Below, piece by piece: positions 43,463 through 52,478 of a stretch of 64,000 bases of DNA; position 1 is the first letter of the stretch, and the number at the start of each line of letters is the position of its first letter. Made by a program: the position numbers and the translations under genes. The notes under the pieces are model-generated. The model worked only from the letters and a program-made list of their open reading frames with translations. It ran no database searches and was not told where the DNA came from. Location: NCBI GenBank assembly GCA_965278995.1, contig OZ257136.1:1798001-1862000 (forward strand). Direction: 5' to 3'. The stretch comes from JADJYF01 sp965278995 (GTDB lineage Bacteria > Pseudomonadota > Gammaproteobacteria > Ga0077536).

Positions 43463-44683
43463 TCAGGCCGTGCCGGAGCGCAGCACGCCAGCCGCGACCA
43501 GTGCCTCGATGTCGCTGGCCGATTTGCCGAGCAGCCGCTGCAGCACTTCGGCATTATGTTCGCCGAGCAGCGGCGCAACATAGGGCAGATCGGCGGGATA
43601 ACCCGAGGTCTTGATCGGCATGCCCGGGATTTTGAATTCACCGGCGATCGGGTCGTTGATGGTGCGGACGGTTCCTCTTTCAATCAAATGCGGATGATTG
43701 ACGGTCTCTTCGATACTCAATATCGGCGCGCATGGCACGTTGTAGCGTTCGAGATGCGCCACCGCCGAGGCCACGTCAGGGAATGTCCGCAGCCAACGCT
43801 CAATCAGCGCAATGACCGCAGGTAGATTGGCAAGGCGCACCTGGTCGGTGCTCCAGTCGGCGTGAGTAATCAGGTCTGGCCGTTCCATTGCGGCACACAA
43901 ATCTTTCCAATGCTGCAGGAACGACATCAGCATGATGTCGCCGCCGGTGCCGCGATAGACGCCGGCCGGACAGACATAAGACATGTGGCGCCCGGCCCGC
44001 ATCGGCTTGCTTTCACCATGGGTCGCGCTGTACTGATGCACGTTCGCTTCGTGACAGTGGTAATAGCAATCGAGCAACGCGATATCGAGATGCTGGCCAC
44101 GCCCGGTACGCGCCCGATGCAGCAGCGCTGCGGCAATCGCGAATGCACCATGGACACCGGTAGAAACGTCGCCGAGCCCGAGTAAAGGGATATAAGGCGA
44201 ATCGTCGCGCTCGCCGATCATGGAAGTCACTCCCGCATAAGCCTGCGCGATGAAGTCGTAACCGGGCTTGTGCGACAGCGGGCCGCGCTGACCGAGCGCC
44301 GATATCGAGCACAGGATGATATCGTCGCGCAACGCACGCAGGCTGTCGTAATCGAGCCCCATGTCGGCCATCACGCCAGGCTTGAAGTTCTCGACCACGA
44401 CGTCGCAATGCGGCACGAGTTCGCGTATCAGTGCGAGTCCGTCAGCCTGGCGGAAATCGACACAGAGACTTTTTTTATTCAGGTTCTGTTGAACGTAATA
44501 GAGACTGCGCTCGTTGCGCAACTTGGAAACGTTGCGCGTCATATCGCCACCGGGCGCCGATTCAACTTTGATGACATCCGCGCCCATTTCGGCGAACAGT
44601 CGCGAGCAGGTCGGGCCGGCCAGCGCTCGCGTGAAATCCAGCACGCGGATGCCAGTCAGCAGATGTTCTGTCGGGATGGTCAT
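43463..44683 (-). CDS. CaiB/BaiF family III CoA-transferase
   Basis: 406-residue family III CoA-transferase. TGIRVLDFTRALAGPTCSRLF, MGADVIKVESAPGGDM, VVVENFKPGVMADMGLDY, and GYDFIAQAYAGVTSMIG with the catalytic Asp are visible; RTGRGQHLDIALLDCYY follows. The ATG at 44683 lies 36 bases after folD. It is probably the first dedicated catabolic gene of the leftward operon. Confidence 0.93.
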   Translation of the reverse strand: MTIPTEHLLTGIRVLDFTRALAGPTCSRLFAEMGADVIKVESAPGGDMTRNVSKLRNERSLYYVQQNLNKKSLCVDFRQADGLALIRELVPHCDVVVENFKPGVMADMGLDYDSLRALRDDIILCSISALGQRGPLSHKPGYDFIAQAYAGVTSMIGERDDSPYIPLLGLGDVSTGVHGAFAIAAALLHRARTGRGQHLDIALLDCYYHCHEANVHQYSATHGESKPMRAGRHMSYVCPAGVYRGTGGDIMLMSFLQHWKDLCAAMERPDLITHADWSTDQVRLANLPAVIALIERWLRTFPDVASAVAHLERYNVPCAPILSIEETVNHPHLIERGTVRTINDPIAGEFKIPGMPIKTSGYPADLPYVAPLLGEHNAEVLQRLLGKSASDIEALVAAGVLRSGTA

Positions 44684-44719
44684 GGCGGATTCCTTTTGGC
44701 CCGGGCTCAGCAGGCACTA

Positions 44720-45562
44720 TCAGCAGGCGCACTCGGCGGCAGTCACCGTCTGCGCCATCAGTGTATGGATGGTCATCGGACCGACCCCGCCGGGTACCGG
44801 GGTATAGGCGCTGGCCCGGGCGGCGGCGCTCTCGAGTTCAACGTCGCCGACGCCGCCCGGATGATAGCCGGCATCGACAACGACAGCGCCATCTTTGATC
44901 CAGTCTCCGCGAATGAAAGCCGGCTTGCCGACCGCGCCGACCACGACGTCGGCTTGCCGCACGAGACTGGGGAGGTCCTGCGTATGTGAATGCGCGACCA
45001 GCACTGTCGCGTTTGCATTCAGCAACATCAACGCCATCGGTTTGCCGAGTATCGGACTGCGCCCGACGACCACCGCGAGTCGGCCCGCCAACGGCACGCG
45101 ATAGTGGGCAAGCAGGCGCATGATGCCGGCCGGGGTCGCCGACCCGAAGGCAGGCTCGCCCATGGCCATGCGCCCGAAGCCATGCGCGGTCACACCGTCG
45201 ACATCCTTGGCCAGTGCGATGCGATCGAAACAGGTACGTTCGTCGATTTGCGGTGGCACTGGATGCTGCAACAGGATGCCGTGAACGTCCGGATTGGCAT
45301 TCAAGTGTTCGATTGCCGCCAGCAATTCGGCTGTCGTGGTCGCCGGGCCGAGTTCCACTTTCAGTGAATCCATGCCGACCCGCCGACAGGCATTGCCTTT
45401 CATTTTGACGTAGGTCGCTGACGCCGGATCGTTGCCGACGAGTATCGTCGCGAGTATCGGCACTCGCCCGCCATTGCGCTGGCGCAGTGCGACAACGCGC
45501 GCCGCCAGCACGGTTTCTGCAGTCGCCGCCAGCGCTTTTCCGTCGAGTATCGTTGCAGACAT
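44720..45562 (-). CDS. folD: Bifunctional methylenetetrahydrofolate dehydrogenase/cyclohydrolase
   Basis: 280-residue FolD that interconverts 5,10-methylene-, methenyl- and 10-formyl-THF with NADP. YVKMKGNACRRVGM carries the catalytic lysine region, VHGILLQHPVPPQID and KDVDGVTAHGFGRM are substrate segments, VVVGRSPILGKPMALML is the dinucleotide loop, and YTPVPGGVGPMTIHTLM closes the protein. ATG 45562 follows GGGGAAC. It stands directly upstream of the CoA-transferase operon with a 36-base gap, so it may be read together with it. Confidence 0.93.
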   Translation of the reverse strand: MSATILDGKALAATAETVLAARVVALRQRNGGRVPILATILVGNDPASATYVKMKGNACRRVGMDSLKVELGPATTTAELLAAIEHLNANPDVHGILLQHPVPPQIDERTCFDRIALAKDVDGVTAHGFGRMAMGEPAFGSATPAGIMRLLAHYRVPLAGRLAVVVGRSPILGKPMALMLLNANATVLVAHSHTQDLPSLVRQADVVVGAVGKPAFIRGDWIKDGAVVVDAGYHPGGVGDVELESAAARASAYTPVPGGVGPMTIHTLMAQTVTAAECAC

Positions 45563-45731
45563 CGTGTTCCCCGTTGCGGCGACCGCTGACACCCGTGCTG
45601 GTCGCGCAGACCGCGCAATCTAGCACAAGCGTGCTGGCAAGCAGTCTTTCTCGCACCGGCAATTTGTGGGAGATTAGCGGCCATCGTCGCAACGCGATGG
45701 TCAGCCCATTCAGCAGGAAGGAAACCAGGCT

Positions 45732-46571
45732 ATGCCCGAGATTACCTACGGCGAAGCAGTCCGATTGTCTCCTCGCCTGCGCCGTGTCACAGCGCCTAAC
45801 AGCGGACGCATGACGGGGCCGGGGACGAATACCTATCTGGTCGGTGAGCGCGACATTGCGGTGGTGGATCCGGGCCCCGCAATCGAGACGCACATCGAAG
45901 CGCTGGCACGTATCTGCGGCGACCGCCTGCGCTGGATCCTGGTCACGCATACGCATCGCGACCACTCGCCGGCGGCGGCGCCACTCGCCGCGCTGACCGG
46001 TGCCACTCTCATCGGCAATATTATTGCGAACGACGGCTTTCAGGACGACAGTTTCACCGAGGCGAAAGCGCTGGCACAGGACGACTGCCTGCGGACCGAT
46101 GAATTCTGCCTGCGTGCCCTGTTGACGCCTGGCCACGTCAGCAATCACGTGTGCTATCTGGTCGAGGAAGACGACATCCTGATGACCGGCGATCACATCA
46201 TGGGTGGATCGACCGTGGTCATTCTGCCGCCAGCGGGCAATATGAAGGACTATATCGAATCGCTCGAGCGCATGCTGCACTATCGGCTCACGTATATCGC
46301 GCCAGGGCACGGCGATCTAATCGGCGAACCGGAGCGTGAGATCAGGCATCTCATCGCACATCGCCTCAAGCGTGAACGCAAGGTCGTCGACGCGCTTGCC
46401 GCTCACGGGCCGTTGCCGGTGTCGACGCTGACGCCAATAGTCTATGACGACGTTGATCCAGTGCTGCACGAATGGGCGGCACGTTCTCTACATGCACACC
46501 TGATCAAGCTCGAAGCCGAGATGCGTGCCCGGTGCAGCGGCGACAGCTGGTCGCTGACCGCGTCTGCATGA
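45732..46571 (+). CDS. Metallo-beta-lactamase-fold hydrolase (LACTB2-like)
   Basis: 279-residue protein with the zinc motif THTHRDHSPAA at about residue 73, a LLTPGHVSNHVCYLV segment with the next ligand, LMTGDHIMGG with the Asp ligand, and IAPGHGDLI with the last histidine. The C-terminal 70 residues form a winged-helix-like domain (RERKVVDALAAHGPLPVSTL), as in LACTB2-type enzymes. Divergent from folD. Substrate unknown; RNase or thioester hydrolase activity are both known in relatives. Confidence 0.88.
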   Translation: MPEITYGEAVRLSPRLRRVTAPNSGRMTGPGTNTYLVGERDIAVVDPGPAIETHIEALARICGDRLRWILVTHTHRDHSPAAAPLAALTGATLIGNIIANDGFQDDSFTEAKALAQDDCLRTDEFCLRALLTPGHVSNHVCYLVEEDDILMTGDHIMGGSTVVILPPAGNMKDYIESLERMLHYRLTYIAPGHGDLIGEPEREIRHLIAHRLKRERKVVDALAAHGPLPVSTLTPIVYDDVDPVLHEWAARSLHAHLIKLEAEMRARCSGDSWSLTASA

Positions 46572-46599
46572 ACCCGTCCTCAGCGCCGGAAGGCGCGGT

Positions 46600-47706
46600 T
46601 CAAAACGACCAGGATAGACTCATCGATCCAAAGTTGTGGGTACCATCCTGACCGTCGAATTCGCGCGTGCGAAAGACCTGCGCGTACGACAATTTGGCGT
46701 TGCCATAGATCACACTGGCGCCAACGATGAGATCGCCAACCAGCCATTTGCTGTCGACCTCGTGGCTATCCTCGAAAGTATTGCCGTCGAGAAAGATATT
46801 GCGCCCGACCAGGCGCCCGCCGGCGCCGGCAAACCCATAGATGCCAAGTCCGCGCCCAGCGCCGGCCATTCCGCTGACCGTGGTCGGTGCATTGGCATCG
46901 CCGCCCGGACGGATCAACGACGTACCGAAATCATGCGGCAGATTCCAGCCCATACGTGCTTCAGCGCCAAGTGCACCGTAATCCATCACGTTGCCCACTG
47001 CTGCTCCAGCGTGGGTGATGAGGTCATAGCCGAATTTCCCGACGACGTCGCCGCGCAGCACGCGCCATTTGCGCTCGTAGTAAATGAGAATTCCAGGCTC
47101 ATTGGAAAGCTGGTTCTGCCAGCCTCGCGGCTTGTCGATATCGCGAATGTCGTGGACCAGGAACTGTGCTTTTTTGGCCAGCGAAGCCGGTCCGATCATG
47201 CCGCCCTGCAGTTCGAGCGTATCGGCAACGCTATCGGTTTTGCTGACAAAGCTGATTTCGCCGTATAGCCAACCGGCATACGGGCGATCGTCTTCGACCA
47301 GCGCAACAGATTCAGTATCCTCCGGCGTGAACATCATCTGGCCGACACCAAATCCGACGTTGAACTGGCGCTTGGGATCTTCGACAACCAGCGATTCAAA
47401 CGCGTTCAGACGGCGGACCAGGCTCAACAACCACGGCGGCACGCCGCGAGCACCCTCGAGCCGCTTCAGATCCGGCGATATCCAGCTCAGGCGCATGCCG
47501 TTGGTGTATTGTTGATCGGTGTCGCCAAACAGATCGTTTTCGAATAGAAACGTGAAGGTCTGCGGGTTGGAGCGGACGGTGGATTCGGCTGCCGCTACCG
47601 TTGTCGTCAATGCACTCAGGCAAACTAAGAGCACGCAGCGTAACAGGGGCTGGCAGAAGCGACGGACATCGCGTGTCCTGGTCGGGGCGGAAGTACGCTT
47701 GTTCAT
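46600..47706 (-). CDS. LpxR-like (DUF2219) outer-membrane lipid A deacylase family protein
   Basis: 368-residue beta-barrel protein with an N-terminal signal segment (ending TTTVAAA). FLFENDLFGDTDQQYTNGMRLSW contains the Asn/Asp and the TNG elements of LpxR family active sites (shown here in parts), DDRPYAGWLYGEISF is another family motif, and the terminal phenylalanine of MSLSWSF fits an outer-membrane barrel. In Salmonella LpxR removes the 3'-acyloxyacyl group of lipid A. Whether this homologue does the same is not certain. Confidence 0.85.
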   Translation of the reverse strand: MNKRTSAPTRTRDVRRFCQPLLRCVLLVCLSALTTTVAAAESTVRSNPQTFTFLFENDLFGDTDQQYTNGMRLSWISPDLKRLEGARGVPPWLLSLVRRLNAFESLVVEDPKRQFNVGFGVGQMMFTPEDTESVALVEDDRPYAGWLYGEISFVSKTDSVADTLELQGGMIGPASLAKKAQFLVHDIRDIDKPRGWQNQLSNEPGILIYYERKWRVLRGDVVGKFGYDLITHAGAAVGNVMDYGALGAEARMGWNLPHDFGTSLIRPGGDANAPTTVSGMAGAGRGLGIYGFAGAGGRLVGRNIFLDGNTFEDSHEVDSKWLVGDLIVGASVIYGNAKLSYAQVFRTREFDGQDGTHNFGSMSLSWSF

Positions 47707-47744
47707 AAGCGCATCATAACACCGTGGGTTACGGAGAGAACTTC

Positions 47745-48617
47745 ATGCATTGGATGAAAATGGGGGACATCGAAATCGGCCGCGTGCTCGAGTCCAATGG
47801 ACCGTTCATGCGCATCTATGACTTCTTTCCCGACGCCACCGCTGATGCTCTGGCGCCGCACCGGGCATGGCTGGAGCCAGCTGCGCTCGATCCGGCAACG
47901 GACATGCTGATCATGCCGATACAAAGCTATGTTCTACGCACGCCGCGCTCCATCGTGTTGGTCGACAGTTGCGTCGGCAATCACAAGACGGTCAGCTGGT
48001 TCCCGGCCTGGCACAACAAGAACGATGACGCCTTCATGCGCGGACTTGCCGCACTCGGTCTCGCGCCCGAGCAGATCGATTACGTGCTATGCACGCACCT
48101 GCACGTCGATCACAGCGGGTGGAACACCCAGCTCGTCGATGGCCGCTGGGTGCCGACGTTTCCCAAAGCGCGCTATGTGTTGTCAGCGACAGAATGCGCC
48201 GGCGCTGAAAAAATGCATCGCGAACACGGCGACCCGACCTATCTCGAAAACGTGCTGCCGCTGCTTGAAGCCGGTCAGGCGGTGCTGGTCGCCGACGATC
48301 ATCAACTCGATGACAACGTATGGCTGGAACCCACGCCCGGGCATACACCCGGCCATTGCGCCATCGCGCTCGCCTCCCGCGGTGTTACCGGCGTGATTAC
48401 GGGCGATCTCATCCACAGCCCGATACAGTGCGCGTTCCCGCACTGGAACTTCAAATATGACTACCGCAAGCCGCTGGCTGCCGCGACACGCCAGCAGTTC
48501 CTGGAACGCTACTGTGCGAACGGCGCGCAGGTGTTGACCGCGCATTTCCCGCTGCCGTCCTGCGGCCGCATCGAACGTGAGGGTGACGCATTCCGTTTCG
48601 ATTACGGCACCGCGTGA
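47745..48617 (+). CDS. Metallo-beta-lactamase-fold hydrolase (lactonase-like)
   Basis: 290-residue protein of the MBL fold with the zinc motif THLHVDHSGWN at about residue 112, the PGHTPGHCAIALA segment, VITGDLIHSPIQ and the late TAHFPLPSCGRI with the last ligand. The overall look is of the AhlA/quorum-quenching-lactonase or alkylsulfatase-type group, but a substrate cannot be fixed. ATG 47745 has GGAGAG upstream and is preferred over GTG 47724. Divergent from the LpxR-like gene. Confidence 0.87.
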   Translation: MHWMKMGDIEIGRVLESNGPFMRIYDFFPDATADALAPHRAWLEPAALDPATDMLIMPIQSYVLRTPRSIVLVDSCVGNHKTVSWFPAWHNKNDDAFMRGLAALGLAPEQIDYVLCTHLHVDHSGWNTQLVDGRWVPTFPKARYVLSATECAGAEKMHREHGDPTYLENVLPLLEAGQAVLVADDHQLDDNVWLEPTPGHTPGHCAIALASRGVTGVITGDLIHSPIQCAFPHWNFKYDYRKPLAAATRQQFLERYCANGAQVLTAHFPLPSCGRIEREGDAFRFDYGTA

Positions 48618-48635
48618 GGTCGGCGCAGGCAGCGT

Positions 48636-49772
48636 TCAGCCGTTATCGTGCAGGCGTCGCAGCCAGTCGGCGAGGTCGTGCGCTTTCAGATGCGGCTGCA
48701 GTTCGAGCATGACTGCCGCCACACCGCTCGCGTGCGCCGTCGCGAATGACGGTCCCGAGACGAAATCATAGCGATTACCGGGTACCGTCGTCAGCAGTTG
48801 CTGACCGGGTATGGTGACGCGCTCACCGGGCACTTCCACATCGCCGCGACGGTTCTGCTCGACGGCAATGACGTCGCGTATGCCGGCCGGAAAGCTTTGC
48901 CCCGGCTCCTCACCGATGGCGCCGAAAACGACTGCGCCCAGTTCGACGGCGCGTTCGACCAGGCGCGTCAGCAGCGGATCTTCCGGCCCGGCAACGCTGA
49001 GATTGATGATGCGCGCACGCACTTCAATGGCATAGTCGAGCGCGCGCGCCAGCGTGTTGGTGCTGCACAGACCGTAGCCGTAGACCGGTTCCCAGCAGCC
49101 GCGCAGCGCGTATATCTGCGCGTCCGGCGCGATACCGTGAATCCCGATACCATTGCCGCTGCGCGCAGCGATCAGACCAGTCACCGCCGTACCGTGAAAT
49201 TCCGCCGGCTGCACATTGGTTTCGGCCCCGACAAAATTGCGAAACTCGACGAGTTGCCCACGCAGATCCGGATGTTCGCCGTCGACCCCCGTATCAATGA
49301 TGGCGATGCGCACATTACGGCCTGAGCCACGCTGCAATATTTTCGAAACGCCGCCCTGCCGGGTACGCATCTGGAGATCGAAATACGGATCCTTGGGTGG
49401 CATTCCGGAGACGCGGTGGACGAGATGACGCTGCGCACTGGCGACCCTCCCATCGTGGCGCAGGCGCGCCAGCAGCGGAGCGACAGCGTCGCCAGCCGTC
49501 AGTGCAAACGTGAAACAGTTCGTCTCGAGCGCGGCCAGATGGCTGCCTTCGACGAGATGCAGACGATAGTCGTGAGCAAGGGCTGCGGCGGCCGCGGCCG
49601 GCGCCGGCGTCGCATCGTCGATCAGAACAACGATTGCCGCAGGCGCTACTGCCAATTCGGCTGATCGCGCAACGATTGGGTCAGCAACGGCAGGCTGGAT
49701 GCCCGACACGCCTCCCAGGGAACACACCGCAGTCAGTACGACCAGCGGCCGCCGCCAACCGGTGGGGCGCAT
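48636..49772 (-). CDS. Subtilisin-like (S8) serine protease, exported
   Basis: 378-residue protein with a signal segment (ending GIQPAVA), a pro-region (about 30-115, ending GRVASAQRHLVHRV), and a subtilase domain. The triad is present: Asp in IAIIDTGVDGEHPD, His in FHGTAVTGLIAA, Ser in SGPSFATAHASGVAA. The oxyanion-hole Asn of typical subtilases (GN motif) seems to be Glu here (GAIGEEPGQSFPAG), which could weaken catalysis. The ATG shares one base with the anti-sigma stop, so it is the third gene of a sigma/anti-sigma/protease operon. Confidence 0.87.
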   Translation of the reverse strand: MRPTGWRRPLVVLTAVCSLGGVSGIQPAVADPIVARSAELAVAPAAIVVLIDDATPAPAAAAAALAHDYRLHLVEGSHLAALETNCFTFALTAGDAVAPLLARLRHDGRVASAQRHLVHRVSGMPPKDPYFDLQMRTRQGGVSKILQRGSGRNVRIAIIDTGVDGEHPDLRGQLVEFRNFVGAETNVQPAEFHGTAVTGLIAARSGNGIGIHGIAPDAQIYALRGCWEPVYGYGLCSTNTLARALDYAIEVRARIINLSVAGPEDPLLTRLVERAVELGAVVFGAIGEEPGQSFPAGIRDVIAVEQNRRGDVEVPGERVTIPGQQLLTTVPGNRYDFVSGPSFATAHASGVAAVMLELQPHLKAHDLADWLRRLHDNG

Positions 49773-50476
49773 CAGCGCCGTCTATCTGGCCGTGACCCGA
49801 CGAAATCGACCGGTTCGACGAACAGCGTACGTTGATCGTCACGAATTTCGCCGAGCGCGGCCTGCATGGTGCGTTGACCGACGTCGACCTGCACGGTGAG
49901 AACCCCGATGGCCGACGGACCTTCGACGACTTCAGCCTGGTGACGTTCGAGCCAGCTCGCGACCTCAGTCGGCCCAACGTCGTCGCGCAATACCACGCGC
50001 ATGTGCGGTCGGCTTAACTCCGAACGACCCGCCGGCCGCGCACCCAGCGTCTGGAATCCCTGCTCGTCGCTGGTGCTCTCGGAACGACCGCCGAGCGCGA
50101 TGGCCGACAGCAGCGCCACCGACAGCACCATGACTGCGGCAGCCGAGACCAGCGGCAGCGGCTCGATCGCATCGCGCAGTCGATTGAACTGCCGCAGCAA
50201 CCAGCCGCGTGACAATCTCGGCCCGGTTTGTGCCTCGATCTGCTGCGTCAAACGAACAAAGGCCTGAGCAGAAGCCTGTTCCACGGCGGGTTCCGCGATC
50301 ACGCGCGCCAGCTGTTCTAGGCGGCGCAGTTCGCGACGACAGACCAGGCAGGCACTGAGGTGGGCGCGCACCCTGTCGTGCTCGGCCGGCAGCAGGCTGC
50401 TGTTCACATACCAGGGTAGCAGTTCGACACTCTGCTCATGGGCCATAGAACTCGCCGGATTGTCAGCGCCGTGCAT
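49772..50476 (-). CDS. Anti-sigma factor with zinc-finger motif and periplasmic domain
   Basis: 234-residue inner-membrane protein. N-terminal ZAS-type motif HLSACLVCRREL (His-x3-Cys-x2-Cys) near residues 39-50, one transmembrane helix at about 110-130 (VSAAAVMVLSVALLSAIAL), and a periplasmic C-terminal domain ending LGEIRDDQRTLFVEPVDF. The last segment resembles the inhibitor_I9/propeptide fold of subtilases. The gene overlaps the sigma factor gene by 14 bases and precedes the subtilase gene. It should hold the sigma factor at the membrane until a signal releases it. Confidence 0.83.
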   Translation of the reverse strand: MHGADNPASSMAHEQSVELLPWYVNSSLLPAEHDRVRAHLSACLVCRRELRRLEQLARVIAEPAVEQASAQAFVRLTQQIEAQTGPRLSRGWLLRQFNRLRDAIEPLPLVSAAAVMVLSVALLSAIALGGRSESTSDEQGFQTLGARPAGRSELSRPHMRVVLRDDVGPTEVASWLERHQAEVVEGPSAIGVLTVQVDVGQRTMQAALGEIRDDQRTLFVEPVDFVGSRPDRRR

Positions 50477-51059
50477 CGCGTCTCTCCTGTGTCATCGCCA
50501 GTTCCAAAACCGGGCGCAATCGTTCACGCGCATAGAACATGCGCGTTTTCACCGTATTTACCGGGCACCCGACAATTTCGGCGATCTCCGGATAGGTATA
50601 GCCGTAAAAGAACGCCAGATGAACGATGCTGCGTTGAACCAGCGGCAATTCCGCGACCGCTGCCCGGATTTTCGCGATCAAAGCGCGTTGCCCCAGCAAC
50701 TCGGTGAAGTCGCTGCCATCATCGATATCGACTTCGCAATGGATTTCGCGACCGGCCAGCCGCTTGGTCGATTTAAGGCGCTTGAGCGCTTTCTTGTAGG
50801 CGATACCGAAAATCCAGGTCGATACTTTGGATTGGCCGCGGAATTCATCGGACTTGTTCCACACCACCATCATGGTGTCATTGATGGTTTCCTCGACGTC
50901 ATGATGATGACCGAGTATGCGGAATACGAACTCGAACAAGCGCGGGTAGAAATCCCGATACAAGGAGGCAAAAGCATCTGCATCGCTGTGCAGACTGCGT
51001 AATCGCCCCAAATCCTGATCGAACTCGGCATCGACGGTGTCAGCGATTCGTCCTGTCAT
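50463..51059 (-). CDS. ECF RNA polymerase sigma factor
   Basis: 198-residue extracytoplasmic-function sigma factor. Region 2 (about 40-105) has LYRDFYPRLFEFVFRILGHHHDVEETINDTMMVVW (in parts) and STWIFGIAYKKALKRL; region 4 (about 135-190) has LPLVQRSIVHLAFFYGYTYPEIAEIVG and VNTVKTRMFYARERL. ATG 51059 has GGGGAG upstream. It is regulated by the next gene. Autoregulation of the operon is likely but the promoter motif was not identified. Confidence 0.92.
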   Translation of the reverse strand: MTGRIADTVDAEFDQDLGRLRSLHSDADAFASLYRDFYPRLFEFVFRILGHHHDVEETINDTMMVVWNKSDEFRGQSKVSTWIFGIAYKKALKRLKSTKRLAGREIHCEVDIDDGSDFTELLGQRALIAKIRAAVAELPLVQRSIVHLAFFYGYTYPEIAEIVGCPVNTVKTRMFYARERLRPVLELAMTQERRDARR

Positions 51060-51187
51060 AGGCTCCCCGCGGCCGCTGGGCGGACCGCACCTGTGCATGT
51101 TCAGTCAATGAGTCCCTGCCGCCCGCCAGTTGGTTCAGGCGGGCTGCACGCAGCCGGCGCACTCGGGCCCGGTACTGCCGCCGCTGT

Positions 51188-52453
51188 TCATTCAACCATG
51201 GTAGGCGGCGCCTCGCTGCCCGACCAGTCGGGCGTTACCGCCGCCTGTCCGCCATAGGCAAGCCAGTAGAGCAGGCCGACGATCAGCAGACACCCGGCCA
51301 GCAGTGCCAGCAGCCATTGCCCGCGGTGGCCACCGGTCGCCGCCATTCGGCTGCGCCCCGCTAGCGGCACCCGACGCGCATCGAAATTCAGGACCGTGGG
51401 TGCCACCACGACAGCCTCGTCACCGCAGTCACGGAGCAGAGTCCGGGCCTCCGGGTCCAGATCCGGCGCAGGCTCGCGCACCGCTTCCGGTGCGCCGGCT
51501 GCGGGCCAGGCCGCGAACAACGCACGCCATTCACCGACGCTCTGCGGCCGGTCCCGCTCGTCGAAAGCAAGCGCCTGATCGACGGCATTCAGCAGCGCCG
51601 GAGGATAGCGCCCTTCGCCGAGCCTGGCGGCACTGACGAATGTGTCACGCGAGGTTTTCAGAATGGCTTCACTCCGATCGATGGCGGGCATCGGCGCGAT
51701 GCCGGATAGGCAACGATAGACCGTCGCGCCCAGCGCGTAGATATCAGTCCAAGGGCCTTGTCGATCGCCACGACTGTAATACTGTTCGAACGGCGCATAG
51801 CCGGGCGAAACCACACTGGTCAGCGATTGCGTATGTTCCCCCAGCGCCTGGCGCGCCGAGCCGAAATCGAGCAGAACCGGGCTGCCGTCTTCACGCACGA
51901 AAATGTTCGCCGGCTTGACGTCACGGTGGATGAACCCCTGCGCATGGATTACTTCCAGTCCGTCCTGCAGCGGCCCGAGCAGCGCAAGGATCGCTGCTTC
52001 ATCCAGCGTCGTGCAGCGCTTGAGGCGCTGTTGCAGACTTTCGCCCTGCTGATACTCCATGACCATATAGGCCGTACCGTTAGCCTCGAATACGCTCAGC
52101 ACACGAACGATGGCCGGGTGTTCGAAACGGGCGAGCGTCCGCGCTTCGGCGATGAACCGCTCGAGCCCCCACGCGTAACGTTCGGCGTGCGCCGCCGAGG
52201 CTGGCTGCACGGAAGCGTCACTCGTCCGGACAGCCAGCTCCAGCGGCAGATATTCCTTGATGGCGACGGCCCGCGCGAGATTCGCATCACGCGCCAGATA
52301 GGTGATGCCGAAACCCCCGCGACCCAGCACGCGCTCAATCTCGTACCAATGCAGCGCAGCACCAGCCGCCAGCGCCAGCCGCGACGCCGCCGGAGCGGAG
52401 GTCGGACTCGTCATGTGCGGGCGAGTTGCGGCACGGGCGGGAGTGTTCGGCAT
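51188..52453 (-). CDS. Serine/threonine protein kinase with C-terminal membrane helix
   Basis: 421-residue Hanks-type kinase. The glycine loop GRGGFGITYLARD is at about residue 45, the ATP lysine in VAIKEYLP, the catalytic loop HRDVKPANIF, DFGSARQAL, and the activation end SPGYAPFEQYYSR. A single helix at about 375-397 (LLALLAGCLLIVGLLYWLAY) leaves a short periplasmic tail. The start at 52453 is uncertain (ATG 52414 also fits). It lies 25 bases after the upstream hydrolase gene, in the same direction, and its target is unknown. Confidence 0.85.
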   Translation of the reverse strand: MPNTPARAATRPHMTSPTSAPAASRLALAAGAALHWYEIERVLGRGGFGITYLARDANLARAVAIKEYLPLELAVRTSDASVQPASAAHAERYAWGLERFIAEARTLARFEHPAIVRVLSVFEANGTAYMVMEYQQGESLQQRLKRCTTLDEAAILALLGPLQDGLEVIHAQGFIHRDVKPANIFVREDGSPVLLDFGSARQALGEHTQSLTSVVSPGYAPFEQYYSRGDRQGPWTDIYALGATVYRCLSGIAPMPAIDRSEAILKTSRDTFVSAARLGEGRYPPALLNAVDQALAFDERDRPQSVGEWRALFAAWPAAGAPEAVREPAPDLDPEARTLLRDCGDEAVVVAPTVLNFDARRVPLAGRSRMAATGGHRGQWLLALLAGCLLIVGLLYWLAYGGQAAVTPDWSGSEAPPTMVE

Positions 52454-52478
52454 TCGCGCATGCGTTGAGGCGACGCCT

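Noticed and set aside
44838..46310. A 490-codon minus-strand frame spanning folD, its leader and the MBL gene
   Set aside because: It runs in another frame of folD and antisense to the MBL gene; the real proteins are recognisable in the other frames.
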